64,000 nt of DNA from Morella rubra (taxonomy: Eukaryota > Streptophyta > Magnoliopsida > Fagales > Myricaceae), in assembly GCA_003952965.2 (NCBI GenBank), contig CM025851.1, positions 20,230,874-20,294,873 of the forward strand, given 5' to 3'. The notes under the pieces were generated by a model. The model searched no databases. It worked only from the letters and a program-made list of their open reading frames with translations, and was not told the DNA's origin. How positions within the stretch are numbered: position 1 is the stretch's first letter; each line of letters starts with the position of its first letter. A program made the translations under genes and the position numbers. Shown here piece after piece: positions 12,982 to 25,153 of this stretch.

Positions 12982-13535
12982 GCAAAATATCTTGTGGTCC
13001 AGTTAATAGACACTAGAAATTTATTCCAATAAGAACTTTAGTAATAGAGTTTGATTTAAATGCAATTTGTTTTTTGATGGAATGAATAAATAAAGTTAAA
13101 TTTTAATTGAGGCCCTAATCTAGACTATAAATATAAATATTTACATGTGTATTATTCTATCAAGATGGTCCGAAGTTTAAGAATACGCTAGAAATTCTCG
13201 ATACAAATCCCAAAGTAAGATTGACTCTTAGAGAACCAAGTTGTAGTGTGAATTATTTCTAGCATAGTTGACAGTGGTTTCTATGTTAGTCCAACAGGGT
13301 GAAGAAGTGTTTCGTACCATTTCAAAAAGTTCGTAACAAAATTACCCCTTGTAGTGTCTAATTTTTAATTTCGAGCTTTATTGTACATTTAGACTAGTCG
13401 GCAAAATTAGACGATGGTCATCCATTTCACAAATATAATCATTCATGTACCAAGAAAAACAAACAAGTCTCCATCAGAGCTCTATGGACAATGGAGACAC
13501 CCAACACCCACTTCGCTTCCCCACCCGGGCTCCTC
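12982..13535. other. MAX1 proximal upstream region
   Basis: No gene is seen. The stretch runs up to the TATA box at 13536 and should hold the proximal MAX1 promoter. I could not assign specific factor sites with confidence. Confidence 0.4.
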
Positions 13536-13543
13536 TATAAAAT
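13536..13543 (+). promoter_or_regulatory. TATA box of MAX1
   Basis: TATAAAAT lies about 95 bases before the start codon at 13639. A start site about 30 bases downstream would give a leader of roughly 70 bases, normal for a plant gene. Confidence 0.6.
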
Positions 13544-13638
13544 GGCCAAGCTTACTCGTAAGAGCCTCCTGTAAGAACCGAGGCTCTCTCATTCTCTGAA
13601 AAAAACGACTTATATTCGAAGAGACCCTTGAAAGATTG

Positions 13639-16600
13639 ATGGGTATGGAATCGCTCTTTGCAACTGCTCCTATGGTATCAACCATCTTCACTTTGTTGGC
13701 TATATTAGGAGGAGTATTGGGTTACCTGTACGGGCCATACTGGGGAGTGCGAAGGGTCCCTGGCCCACCAGCTATTCCCTTGGTAGGGCAGCTTCCCTTG
13801 CTGGCCAAGTATGGCCCTGACGTCTTCTCAGTCCTTGCTAAACGATATGGCCCTATTTTCAGGTCAGTATGGACTTTCTAGTCTTCTTGCTTACTTTTCA
13901 AGTCCTTTCAGCGATGATCACTGGAGGAAGCTTTTAAGTCCTTGCGGCGCTTACTACTGAGGGTGGTGGCTAGTGATGTGCAGGTTGTGCTTAGGTCTCA
14001 ATAGTTTGTTCCCAACAAAAGTTCGAATCACAGCAGTTTCTAGTGGTCCCGCGCTATTTAGAATTCTTAAGTTTAAGTGGCGATTGGTTTTAACCTGGTT
14101 TTATGATGATTTATCTTTTGAGGACCTTTTTTATTTAGCCAACAAAAAAAAAAAAAAAGGTCCTTGCGGGGGCTTTGCCACAGAGTCTGTCATAAGTTGC
14201 TCACCCAAATGGAAAAAAGAATAAGGGAAGACAAAGAACTGTTCCTCGATCACTAATCATTCATCAGTTATCATCCTATCCGTTGGAAAAATAAATTGTT
14301 CAAGACTATATTCGGCAAGCCATGCTTCAGAAAAGAAACCTCTACAGCAAGTCATATCCGAGTTGTATGATTTTCCACAAAGTAACTAGCATTAGAGAGA
14401 CTATCATCTTTCAGTCTTTAAAAAGTTGACATCCTTTTTTTTTTATAAGCTCCTCCAATCTTTATAGTTGATTCCTCAATCTTTCGAAGTGTTTACAATT
14501 CATTCAACATTAATCTTTCAGAGTATTATCTCAAGGTTGGATTGGTATTAGGATTAATGATCTTCATCGATCCTCTCGTTTTATTGTTTATAATACTACT
14601 AAAAGAAATCAGTGATCTCTTCTCGTCCTTCAATAGTGGGGGTCGGCCACTACTGTGGGTAATTCAAGGTATATGGGTCCAAAGGTGGTATGATTTGGTC
14701 AAATGGGACTCGAAGATCAGAAATCAATTCGAGGGAACAAAAGGAATCAAAACAAATATGGAGATCAGGTTTAATTTCCACTGCTTTTTTTTCCATGGTT
14801 ATCAGCAATGCACGTAAGGTCATACGTACCTTATGATTACATTCAAGGGCTAGCCGACTTTGCTTCCTGATTGTAAAATAATTTTGGCCCTCCACTTTCC
14901 CTTGCCGGGTAGGTAGCTCCAGCAGACATCATCAACATCTTTTGTTCTTTTCTTTGTTTTTTTCGACGGACAAAAGAGAGTTAGCAGACACAAAGAGAGA
15001 GAGAGAGAGAAATAGAACAATCGATAGTTCAGGAATTAGTATGTAGTGAGAAGAATGGTATCAATACGAAGTTTGAGGTTTCAAATTGTACTACCTCATG
15101 GAAAAAAGCAAAGAACATGTATTTGTGGAGGAACTCAATATCTTTTCCATCACATTAGCTTTTTGTTTTTGTCAATATCTTGAACTGCATATTTGGAGCA
15201 GGTTTCACATGGGTCGACAGCCTCTGATAATCGTGGCAGACCCAGAGCTTTGTAGAGAGGTAGGAATAAAGAAGTTCAAGGATATTCCAAACAGAAGCAT
15301 ACCCTCCCCCATATCAGCCTCTCCTCTTCATCAAAAGGGTCTCTTCTTCACCAGGTATTTGTTTTGCTACGACAATGATAATCTCCTACATTGTAGATGT
15401 TAATTCACCAACACAAAGGAAAAAGATTCAATTCTAAGAAGTGTTATTCTAAGTTCTTATAAGTACAGGTCAAGATTTAATAAAACAAATTCACAATCAG
15501 AATCTGGTCATGCCTCATTTGACTCTATGTAAAGTACTAGTTCGGATGAAGGGCTCCCCCTTATGTTGTGAGCTAAACCTGCTGCGTAAATGGAAGGTAT
15601 AGTAATACTATGAATACTAAGTATCAAATTATAGTAATAACGTGCTTAGAAAAAAAGAACAAAAAATTATAGTAATAACGCTTATACAATAAATTCTCTT
15701 GTGCTTCCAAACATGTTCAAATTCCTTCAAGGGTTCTCTCAGTTCTTGGCTTTGGGTTGGCATTTGAAATGAGATAGAATTGAATCGGGTGGGTTACTTT
15801 CAAACAATTATTTTCTGTTAATTCAGACCAATAAAAGCCATGTAAGGAGCAGAGTATCCTCTGATTGGAGAGCACGAGAGTTAATGGCTAGATCATGATC
15901 CTCTATAATTCTCTGAATTGCACCATGTAATTCGGAGACATATACACAAAATATGGACCATACACATCTTTTGTTCAAATTGCACGATACAATTCAGATA
16001 AGAAATTGTAGAGGATATTCCTTATCTGAGCTAATGCCAAATTGGCTATCTGAGTTTTGTTTTCTTATATCCTACAGACAAGTAAAAAGGCAGCAGATCA
16101 AGAATATGTCCTTTGAGATACTGACTGAACTTGAACTTTCAGGGACGCAAGATGGTCAACCATGCGAAACACCATATTATCAGTCTACCAGCCATCACAC
16201 CTTGCCGGCCTAATGCCCACAATGCAAGCCTTTATTGAATCTGCAACTCAATATCTAGACTCCTATAACGAAGAAGACATCACTTTCTCTGACCTTTCCC
16301 TCAAATTAGCCACTGATGTAATCGGACAAGCAGCCTTTGGTGTCAACTTTGGCCTTTCTAAGCCGCACTCAATCGGTGATTCTGTCAACTTTGTTGATAA
16401 CCAAAACGACGATAATGAAGTCTCAGACTTTATTAACCAGCACATCTACTCCACCACACAATTGAAAATGGACTTATCGGGCTCATTCTCAATCATTCTG
16501 GGTCTACTTGTACCCATACTCCAGGAACCCTTTAGGCACATACTGAAGAGAATTCGCGGCACAATGGACTGGAAAGTTGACCACACAAATCAGAAACTCA

Positions 16601-17659
16601 GCGGCCGGCTGAATGAGATTGTGGAGAAGAGAATGAAAGAGAGGGAAAGACGTTCGAAGGACTTCTTATCACTCATATTGAATGCGAGGGAGTCAGAGAC
16701 GGTATCAAAGAATGTCTTCACCAAAGACTACATTAGTGCTGTAACTTATGAGCACTTACTTGCTGGATCAGCCACCACAGCCTTTACATTGTCTTCAATT
16801 GTCTATTTAGTTGCTGGACATCCAGAAGTTGAGAACAAGCTGCTTGCAGAGATTGATGGATTTAGTCCACCTGATAAGCTGCCAGGCCCTGATGATCTTC
16901 AAAACAAATTCCCCTACCTCGAACAGGCAAGCCTCTTAAAAATTTTCCCTTTTGTCATTTGAGTTAAGTCTGCAGTTGCTTTTCATTGATCTGCAATGAA
17001 ATAAAGTAGCTCAATGACCAGGATTATTCAATTAGGTCAACTTCTGATCTCCAAGATCTCCGACGTGAGAGCTATCCAAAAAATTAAACTTCTTTTACTC
17101 TCTGAATTGTTTGACTGCAGGTCGTTAAAGAGGCAATGAGGTATTACACTGTTTCCCCATTAGTTGCAAGAGAAACATCGAAGGAAGTAGAAATAGGAGG
17201 TTATCTTCTCCCAAAGGTATAACTCGTGTTCGCTAGAATGGCATACACGGCCTTTTATGTATGAATGTGGACTAGAACTTTAACTTTTAAATGTGCCTTT
17301 CGTGATGTAATCCATATTCTGATGAGCAGGGGACATGGGTCTGGCTAGCACTCGGAGTTCTAGCAAAAGACCCGAAGAACTTTCCAGAGCCAGAGAAGTT
17401 CAGACCAGAGAGGTTTGACCCAAACTGTGAGGAAGAGAAACAGAGGCATCCGTACGCTTTCATACCCTTCGGAATTGGGCCTCGATCATGCATTGGTCAG
17501 AAATTCTCCTTGCAGGAAATAAAGCTCTCCCTGATTCATTTATACCGGAAATATGTATTTCGACATTCACCCAACATGGAAAATCCTCTGGAACTAGAAT
17601 ATGGCATCGTTTTCAACTTCAAGCATGGTGTCCAGCTTAGAGTCATAAAGCGAAGATGA
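13639..17659 (+). CDS. MAX1: Cytochrome P450 CYP711A (MAX1), carlactone oxidase
   Basis: Five coding exons: 13639-13862, 15202-15354, 16143-16926, 17121-17216, 17330-17659. They total 528 residues; Arabidopsis MAX1 is about 522. MAX1 enzymes oxidise carlactone to carlactonoic acid in strigolactone biosynthesis, on the ER membrane with P450 reductase. Visible parts are an N-terminal membrane anchor (about residues 10-30), the proline hinge [10 protein letters not shown], the I-helix motif AGSATT (333-338), the ExxR pair E391/R394, PERF (445-448) and the haem motif [10 protein letters not shown] (466-475, ligand Cys473). Exon joins keep phase throughout. Intron 3 has a GC donor (CAG|GCAAGC at 16926/16927); the others are GT-AG. 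Intron 1 is long (1.3 kb) and holds a GA microsatellite near 14993-15011. The ATG at 13639 is taken because it opens directly into the anchor. The gene looks intact and converges on IQD6. Confidence 0.96.
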
Positions 17660-18080
17660 GATTTGCCTGCATGACTAGGTTCACTTTCCACTCGTACGCA
17701 CGATGCACTCACTTGAAATTGCCTTTGTTTCACAAATTTAAATAAATCTTCTTGGTTTGGATCCATGTTTGTGTTAAGCAGTCCATGTTATCCTGATTAA
17801 AAAGACTTCAATTGGCCGAGGATTGAGCCTCTCAATCTCCAGACCTTGTATGGATTCAAAATTCATTGATCCCTCTAATAGTAGTCCTCATCAACCAATC
17901 TCATCCAAAAGAACTAAAACTACTTAGCAGTAAACAAAATATCTTACACGTACAGCACCATTGAATCAAACCTCCAGGGCTCGTTGGTGTTTTAGTAAAA
18001 CCGCTGTAACTTCAATACACACTCAAATGAAGGGACTAGGAAACAACGAGCTGTTGAACGTCTACATCGATGCAAGTACT
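17660..18080. other. Convergent 3' interval between MAX1 and IQD6
   Basis: About 420 bases separate the MAX1 stop codon from the IQD6 stop codon. The interval must contain both 3' untranslated regions. I see no other gene. Confidence 0.6.
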
Positions 18081-20245
18081 TCACCTTAGTCTCATCGACT
18101 GCTTTTCCAATTGGGTTGGCATATAAAGTGGCTTGGAAAAGTTAATTGAAGAAAGTTCAGAACAAGCACTGCTTTTAGAATCCACATTAGAGAGGGCTGC
18201 GGACCTTCTGAGAAATTGAAACTCATCCATAGACTGCCTGTGAACTCTATCAGATGGATGACTGTATATTTTCCTCTTTGCCTTTGTGGACTTAGTCAGG
18301 TTCATGTAATTTGGCCTGCTACTACTGCTATCTTCAGTTCTCTCCGAAGCCAATCCCATGTTGCCAGAAACTGGTGTTGTGGCTGTGCAGATCGAAGATG
18401 AAGCAGAACTCTCATCATTACAAAATTCTGAACTTGACGATGAGCGCATAACTTGGCCAGTAGGGGGAGGTTTTGCAGAAATCCTGGTGGTGACATTATT
18501 CTTTCTGACTTTAACGGAGCATGGCTCGGAAGATTTGGAACGTGTTCCCACAAGGGAGTCTACGCAACTCTTTGGAGGTGGAGTCATCTCTGAAGGGTCA
18601 GTAAGCGATTGTTCCATCAGTCTAGTCTCCCATGGCTTGGCTGCCATCCAACGTTCTAACCAACTCCAACCCCAGATGTTTTTGTCAACGTCATGATTCT
18701 TAAGAATGTACATGGAAGGATTTGTGCGGGAATTCGGACAGGGTGTTGATCTCCATTCCTGAGAGAAAAAAGCAATGAGAATTCCAAATTTTCTTCCTCA
18801 TGTTAAGGAAAGAAGTCCTAAAATTCATAAGTATGTTTAATACCTTCTGAGCAAGAGAGTATGCAAGTGCTCTCTCCCTCCTTATGGCTCCTTCTTGCCT
18901 CATTTGTAACTTTGCTTTAACATCAGTTAATGTTCCTTTGCTATCACACCACCCTTCCTGAAATCCATCATGTTCAAAATTGAGAACAATTCAATAGAAA
19001 GTAAAAAGCGAAAATCACTTAAGATGAGACCAACTGGAATGGACCAAGATACTTAATGGTTTATAGTACCTCAGCTTGTTTCAGAAGATCTGCCTTGCTG
19101 CGGCGCTCATTGAGCATCTCCTGTACAGCCTGCCCCTCAATGGACATCCGGACACGACGAGCCCTAACTCGGGCCTGAACTCGCACAAGAGCCTGCATAC
19201 ACCTCAGCGTCACTGCAGCCTGCTTCCTGACCTGCCGACCCCGGACTAGAGCTTGAAGCCTCACCACTCCTTTCAACGCCCTCAAAGCCCTTCTTGCCTG
19301 CAATTTTTTTTCCCAAGCTGATAAATAGAAAGTCTTCGCTTTGGCTCAGAAAAACAAAATAGAAAGTTTTCACAGAAAAAGACTTAAATTGCAGTAATAT
19401 AGATGGCTATTTAAACACTAAAATCTTTACTATATCTTCATGAACTCCGGTAAATGAAACGCTTTAGTACCAAACAAAGTCCGGTTTAGATTTACGATGT
19501 TATATCCAAGATTGTAACTCAGCTATCAGGAGCAAAATTCAGAACATCGAGCATTCAGCTTTTAGATTTGGAATATATGCTACTAATATTTCATGTTCAC
19601 AGTGCCTAGCTTCCCGTCAACTATATAACAAAGCTGTGCCTGTGCAAATCTATCAAGCATCTAGCCCTGCCCCTGCCCCTGCCCCTGCCCCCAAAGGAAA
19701 TAAAGAACAATGGAGCTGGAAAATGAAAATATCTGAAAAGAAAATTCAGAGTTCATCTCATATATTCAACTCTTTCCTTTTCCTTCATTTTCTCAGCAAA
19801 CAAAAAGATAGGTTGACGGTGCCAAAAGCAGAGAAACCCATTTACCAAGAAGCCACGAAAAGCAGTTTGGATCCGCATAGCGGCCCATTCTTCCCTCACA
19901 GCCCTAAAATCCTTAGGAGGAGCACGAAGCACTGTGGCCACTGCAGCTGAAAAGGCATCGGCTACTGGTGGAGAATCAGAGCATTCAGAAGCCGCTCTGT
20001 GGTTCCCTTTGAGACCCTTCCATGAAGACACCAAGTCCCCTGAAGAACTCCTCCACAGCTTCCATTTCTTGCTCTTACCACCCACCTTCTCCTAGACATT
20101 AAGAGAGAGACTCTTTAGAATTTTTGCGTAATGCTAATAGAGGTATAGAAGTTACAGAAAAATGAAAAATAGAGTTTACATGGTCGTCTTTCTCGGGTTT
20201 TTTGAGACCTATGATAGCCTTTACCCACTTCCCTGAAGCCCCCAT
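18081..20245 (-). CDS. IQD6: IQ67-domain calmodulin-binding protein, IQD6-like
   Basis: Five coding exons, all joined in phase 0: 20180-20245, 19846-20091, 19070-19297, 18844-18957, 18081-18758, giving 443 residues. The N-terminus [19 protein letters not shown] and the [12 protein letters not shown] block match what I recall of Arabidopsis IQD6 (At2g26180). The IQ67 domain runs from about residue 92 to 158 ([37 protein letters not shown]), and an intron splits the first IQ motif after residue 104, the diagnostic intron of this family. IQD proteins bind calmodulin and act as scaffolds at microtubules, plasma membrane or nucleus. The C-terminus holds the SMDEFQF block. The protein is very basic in its first half and Ser-rich in its second. 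The gene appears intact. Confidence 0.95.
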
Positions 20246-21074
20246 GAGTGGCAAGGTCTTGCTTCAACAGAACATGCAAGAAGCTTTGTTATTGCTGAGT
20301 AAACTGAGGTCCCAAGAGCTCGAACTGTAAGATTGTTTAGAAAGAGAAAGTGGTGCAGTCAATATGAGACTGGGACAGAGATAGTGGTTTCGCGCAGAAC
20401 TAGAGCTCAAAGAGAGAGAGAGAGACAGAGAGACGTGGCCCGTGGGTTTCTTCGGTGGGAGCAGTGGGTGGGTTTTGCGTCCAACGAGGGGCATCGGACG
20501 TTTGAATTTCAAAACAAAGCCGAAGGGACAAATGGGGCTGATCCCGCTCGAATCGATTCCTTTGGAGGGGTGTGATCTGACAATTCAGCCCCCCCATTTT
20601 TGTACAATTCTCCGGAATTAGGCCCACTTGCATTCCGGGCGTGTTGTCAAAAAAAACATGAAAAGTCACGGCGGTTTGGGCAGTACGTGAAAAGCCACAA
20701 AAAGTGCCAAGAAGCTAACCGACAAAAGATCTCCCAAGTCAGTGCAGTTAAGATCCTGTCTAATTTTCACTTTTTACTTGCTACCACGCAGGGCTTTGCA
20801 ATGGAACGGGAAAATTCAGGTTCCCTGCGCTGCACCCACAGATGCCGGGTTTTGGTACCCGTGGCAATGGTGGTAAAGCGGTGACTTTGTACTTTTTGGG
20901 AAATTTTTTCCAATACCTAGGGATACCGACTCCCACCCCTCACAAAAGCGCTCACATTTACTGTCCCTCTTCTTTCTCTTCTTTTTTTTTTTTTTTTTTC
21001 TCCACAAGTGGCAACAGTGATGACAGTAGAGAGAAAAGAAAGAATGAGAGATGATTAAGTTCTACATTAAGACC
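20246..21074. promoter_or_regulatory. IQD6 leader and upstream region
   Basis: Non-coding. A GA microsatellite (20410-20432), common in plant 5' leaders, lies about 170-190 bases before the IQD6 ATG. A T-run sits at about 20980-20999. No clear TATA box was identified. No other gene is seen before the outer inverted repeat begins near 21075. Confidence 0.5.
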
Positions 21075-21396
21075 TATGAACTTATTTGAAAATGGGTCAT
21101 GGTTTTGGTTTTGGGTTTAAAGTTTAAATTTCAAATTTTAAGATTTAAAAATTATTTTGTTGTAAAGGTTTGTTTGGTTGATTAAGATTTGAAATTATTT
21201 CTATTTTATTAAATTAAATAATATTATTTTATAGTTATTACGATATTCAAAAAATAAAAAAATTAGAAAAATATATAATTCAAAAAATAAGTAGAAAATC
21301 GTTTCATAAATATAAAAATTATAAAAATATATAAAATATCAAACTTATTAAAAGTATTCTTAAAAATAAAAATACAAGATAAAAATTGTGCAAAAT
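21075..21396 (+). repeat. Outer inverted repeat, left arm
   Basis: AT-rich arm whose reverse complement is found at 27950-28230. Shared words are GAAATGGGTT/GAAAATGGGTC, GGTTTTGGTTTT, TTGTTGTAA(A/G)GG followed by TTTGTTTGGTTG, and TATTAAATTAAATAATATTA. The arms are clearly diverged (roughly 75-80% by eye). Together with 27950-28230 they look like the ends of an older foldback element that was later split by the MULE. Confidence 0.6.
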
Positions 21397-21833
21397 TTTG
21401 TTTGCTAAGCATAAATATTTGTTAATATCCATTCTCGATATAATAAGCTTGATGACGGAGCAATATGTTTGAGTAATACCTACACACAAAAGAAAATTTT
21501 TATTTGCATAACACTTATGGGAAATGACTTTACTAGGTGTTTGTTAAGACCAAATTACTAAAGAAAAAGGACCAGCTTGAGAAGTTCCATTTGGAGGATT
21601 TCCTTAATTACCATTAAGGGAGGCATCTATTAGAACGACGTAGCTGTCATAACAACAAAAAAGACACTTTTACAATAACTATTCGCAAAAAAGTATACTA
21701 TATACGGTTCTAGAATATTAGTTGGAGGAAGACCCACATTTTGCTCAGCCATAAATATTTTATTGTTATTTGCTGTTGTAAATTAATTTTGATCCTTATT
21801 TTAGTAGATTTCAACAAATTTTTATTTTGGAAA

Positions 21834-21993
21834 ATTGACCATATGGTCACTAGGTTTATACCACGCTAACGATTTAGTCATTAGGTTTCATTTTTTCACT
21901 TTATGGCCACTGAGTCCATACCTGTGTGACGGTTGGGTCATTCCTTCCATGTTCCGTCGATCCATTTAATGGAATCCATGCCACGTTAGCGCC
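21834..21993 (+). repeat. MULE left terminal inverted repeat
   Basis: About 160 bp, inverted relative to 27554-27708, roughly 80% identical by eye. It is rich in words such as TGGTCACTAGG that recur in plant MULE ends. Confidence 0.8.
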
Positions 21994-23231
21994 ACACATC
22001 ATACAGATTAACCACGTCAGATCATCATTAAACAAAACCGCACCGTTTTGTCATGTAAATTAAAAATCCCATGCTAAACGACACACATCACATCAATAGG
22101 TGGAAAGTAAAAAAAGCTGAAGCACACCATTTTACTTCAAACAAATAGAAATCAAATTCATCCCTCAAAATTGGCTAAGTGTTTTCGTACCCCTCCCCCA
22201 ACCGGAAGAAGAACATCATGAATTCATCCCTTTCCCTAGCATTCAGATTTGTTCGTTGCACCTATTGATCAAGATTTAAGGAGTTTGGAGATTTCGAAGT
22301 CAGATTTGGTCGTTAAAGTCATAGCCCTAGAAATTCAGATATGTTCGTCGGTGATTTTTCGGTACATTGGGGTTTTTCTTTTGAAGTTGGTAAGGTAACC
22401 CATTTGTTTTCGCACCCACCTGTAAATCCCATTTTTTTTGGTCGTTTTTTGTAGCTTACCCCTTCATTTATGTTCCTTTTTTGCAAGTGAGTGGGAGGAC
22501 CAAAATCTTGGTTTTTCCAAAGAAACTGTTGGAAGTGGACTCCGAAACCAATAATGTCGCACGGTAGGACCACAAACTGAATTGTTTGTCTCTATTTATT
22601 GGGTTTTGTAACAGCTTTGTCATTATGCTTTCTGTGTCTTTTAGTGTAGGCCCACTTGTAAATGCACGTGATTTCTTATGTCTTCTATCTTCTTGTCCCT
22701 TATAAAGTTGTAGTTCCTTAGGTTTTGGTTGACTGGTAGCTGAGATATAGAGGTCATTAGGTTTTTATTGAGGGCCTTAGGGTTTGTTTATGGTTGATAC
22801 TTTAAATGTTGCCATGAGTGACTTGAGTTCCTGAGGTGAGGAGTTCCTTCATTTTCGAAATGGAAATAGAGCTTATTAAGGCATTATTTTCGTATAGACA
22901 GATTAGTTGCTGAAAAAACCTCATTCTTCTTGTGAAGGCATTGAAAAATTAGGTGCAATACAAATTCTTTTTTCTTGTTCCCGATTGTATACATGATGTC
23001 TGCTTATAGTTGTTTATTTATTTTGCTAAGTAGTTATTTATTTATTTGCTTGTATTATGCTTCTTTTTTGTTTGCAATAGATTGTTCTTGTATTGAAGAC
23101 CATACTGATAGTAATATCTTTCAATTCAAGCTTTAAAGAAATATGTTTATTAATATCTGAAATTATGTCAACTTGTTAATAGTTGCAGATCAACTTGTTA
23201 TTAATTATCTATGTGATTTTGTAGGTTTACT

Positions 23232-23770
23232 ATGGATAGTTGTCATTATGGTGGGCAATTCGTGGGAGAACGAGGTCAGATTTATAAAGGAGGGAAGGTG
23301 AAAGATTTGGAAAAATTGGATAGAGATTACATCTCCTCAATTGAGATTCAAGCCGCGGTGAATGAGCTTGGTTATTTAAGGATGAGAATTTTATGGTATA
23401 CATTTGATGACAAAGATTGGCTTTGTATTAGGACATTGAAGAAATAGAACAGTTAGTGGGCAATGGTCTACTCTGAATGTCTACATTGACCATGTAGTCG
23501 ATAAAGCTGAGATCATCGAGATCGAGGATCCCCCCTTCCATTTAATGGGCCGGGACCATCACAAGAAGAAACTGGGGAACTAGAAGTTGTTGTGGGGGAA
23601 ACCCGAATTTGTTGTGGGAGAAGATGCTGATGTGGGGGAAGCTGATCAAGATGTGAGTGGGTTGGCTGTTGATCAGCAATCTGATCCCATGGGTCGCAGT
23701 GAGTATAATGACTTTGATCTTGATTACGTTCTTGAGGAGAGATCACAACAATCTGAATTGAGTGTCCAGG
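23232..23770 (+). pseudogene. Decayed MULE transposase N-terminus (PB1-like domain)
   Basis: From ATG 23232 the frame reads MDSCHYGGQFVGERGQIY, then KGGKVKDLEKLDRDYISSIE and AAVNELGYLRMRILWY, and closes at 23447. This matches the PB1-like domain (HYGG..F, Y.GG.V, D.D..S..E, LGY) that opens many plant MULE transposases. A second frame, shifted by one, continues at 23587-23770 with the acidic linker (SEYNDFDLDYVLEE) typical of the same proteins. The two frames show the gene is frameshifted. The zinc-finger and DDE catalytic parts that should follow are absent and replaced by the TTGGTA array. No function is expected. Confidence 0.65.
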
Positions 23771-24367
23771 TGTTTTTTGTATTTGGTATTGATATTGGTA
23801 TTTTGTATTTGGTATTGATATTGGTATTGGTAATGGTATTGGTGAATGATTATAGAGGGAAAGTTTTGGTTAATGGTTTTCAAATTGGTATTTGGTTTTG
23901 GAATTGGTGTTGGTAGTTGATATTGGTATTGGATTTGGAATTGGCAATTAGTATTGGTAAAGGTTTTAGAATTGATAATTGGTATTGGTAGTTGATATTG
24001 GTATTGGTATTGGTATTGGATTTGGAATTGGTATTTGGTATTGGTAAAGGTTCTAAAATTGGTATTTGGTGTTGGTAGTTGTTATTGGTATTGGTAGTTG
24101 GTATTGGTATTGGATTTAAAATTGGTATTTTGTATTGGTAAAGGTTTTGGAATTGATATTTGGTATTGGTTTATGGTATGGATTTAGAATTGGTAGTTGG
24201 TATTAGTAAAGGTTTTTGGATTTGGTATTTAGAATTGGTAATTGGTAATTGGTAATTGGTATTGGTAAAAGTTTTGGAATTGGTAGTTGGTATAGGCAAA
24301 GGTTTTGGAATTGATATTTGATATTGGTTTATGGTGTCAGATTTGGAATTGGTAGTTGGTATTGGTG
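23770..24367 (+). repeat. Degenerate (TTGGTA)n minisatellite, about 600 bp
   Basis: The stretch is built from TTGGTA/ATTGGT hexamers with variants such as GGATTTGGAATTGG and AAAGGTTTTGGAATTG, arranged in longer recurring blocks of roughly 60-70 bp. The plus strand is almost free of C. It begins exactly where the transposase linker ends. Open frames on both strands are composition artefacts (repeating Thr/Asn/Ser/Lys or Val/Leu/Ile). Confidence 0.85.
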
Positions 24368-24744
24368 CCAATAAATTTCAAAACACAACTTAACCGAACA
24401 CAATCTACAAAGGTGTTGTCAATAAAAAAAGAAAACATCCTTATTACAAAGGTTGAATAAATTCCACAACAGAACTTTGCTTCATTGACAAATATGCAAT
24501 AGATAGATACACAAGTATTTTACAAATAGGTAGATCACCTATTGTTGTCAATCCACCTTACAAAACAAAAACATACCAGTTCAAGTACATTTACCTACAC
24601 ATATCATTTATTGTTGCCAATATAATACAACCCTACTATTCTTCCCCAACACAAACAGAAACACATGGCAGCAATGACAAAAAAAAGTGGCTAACTAATC
24701 CTATGATTTTCTCAACAGTGCAACCCCATAATAGCAATGACAAC

Positions 24745-25153
24745 CTAAGACACTCCAAGCATAATTTTGAACGTCCTTGCAGTGCGCTTCATCGAGGTTA
24801 CCTCATTCTGCAGTTCCTTCACCTTCTTATTCAAAAAAGGTCCCACCTCTATCTTACTTAGGCAAGCCGAAGGATCAACCCAACAAAAGTAGTTGCAATG
24901 CCCATTTTTCTACAAAAACAATAAAAAGGTCAGTCAAAATACACAAGGCAGTTGAACTTAACCGTGAAATATGACACATACTTACTGAAGTTCCATCAAA
25001 CTTTGCACATCCATAGAAACGTCTTCCTGGATTCAAATTAGTCCACGAGGCCTTCAACGGTGCTTTTAGACCACAGCTGCAAACCTTAGCGTCATACGGT
25101 CCACGGATTTTGAGTGATGGTGATGATATATTGCTAACAATAGTGGAACATAA
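24745..25153 (-). CDS. GRF-type zinc-finger protein carried by the MULE
   Basis: Two exons are visible on the minus strand: one from 25153 or less down to 24986, and 24909-24745 ending in TAG. A 76-bp GT-AG intron joins TCA|AAA in phase. The spliced reading has CSCGLKAPLKASWTNLNPGR, RFYGCAKFDG and, after the intron, CNYFCWVDPSAC, the full zf-GRF signature (Cys, Cys, GRRF.GC, C.YF.W.D). A short coiled coil (NKKVKELQNEVTSM) forms the C-terminus. zf-GRF domains bind nucleic acid and occur in repair enzymes and in many small plant genes linked to transposons. No ATG lies between the in-frame stop at 25156-25154 and the domain, so a further 5' exon or loss of the start must be assumed. Whether it is expressed is unknown. 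Confidence 0.6.

Noticed and set aside
13973-14895. Short frames in MAX1 intron 1
   Set aside because: They lie within an intron fixed by conserved exon joins and resemble nothing.
18216-18696. Plus-strand frames over the last IQD6 exon
   Set aside because: Antisense shadows of a confidently assigned coding exon.
20264-20512. Minus-strand frame with a run of alternating Ser-Leu
   Set aside because: It reads the GA microsatellite of the IQD6 leader.
23770-24367. CRISPR-like array
   Set aside because: Hexamer-based and degenerate, with no constant repeats and unique spacers, in a plant nuclear sequence.
23513-24371. Several open frames over the TTGGTA array
   Set aside because: Simple repeats stay open in many frames; residues are repetitive and unrelated to any protein.
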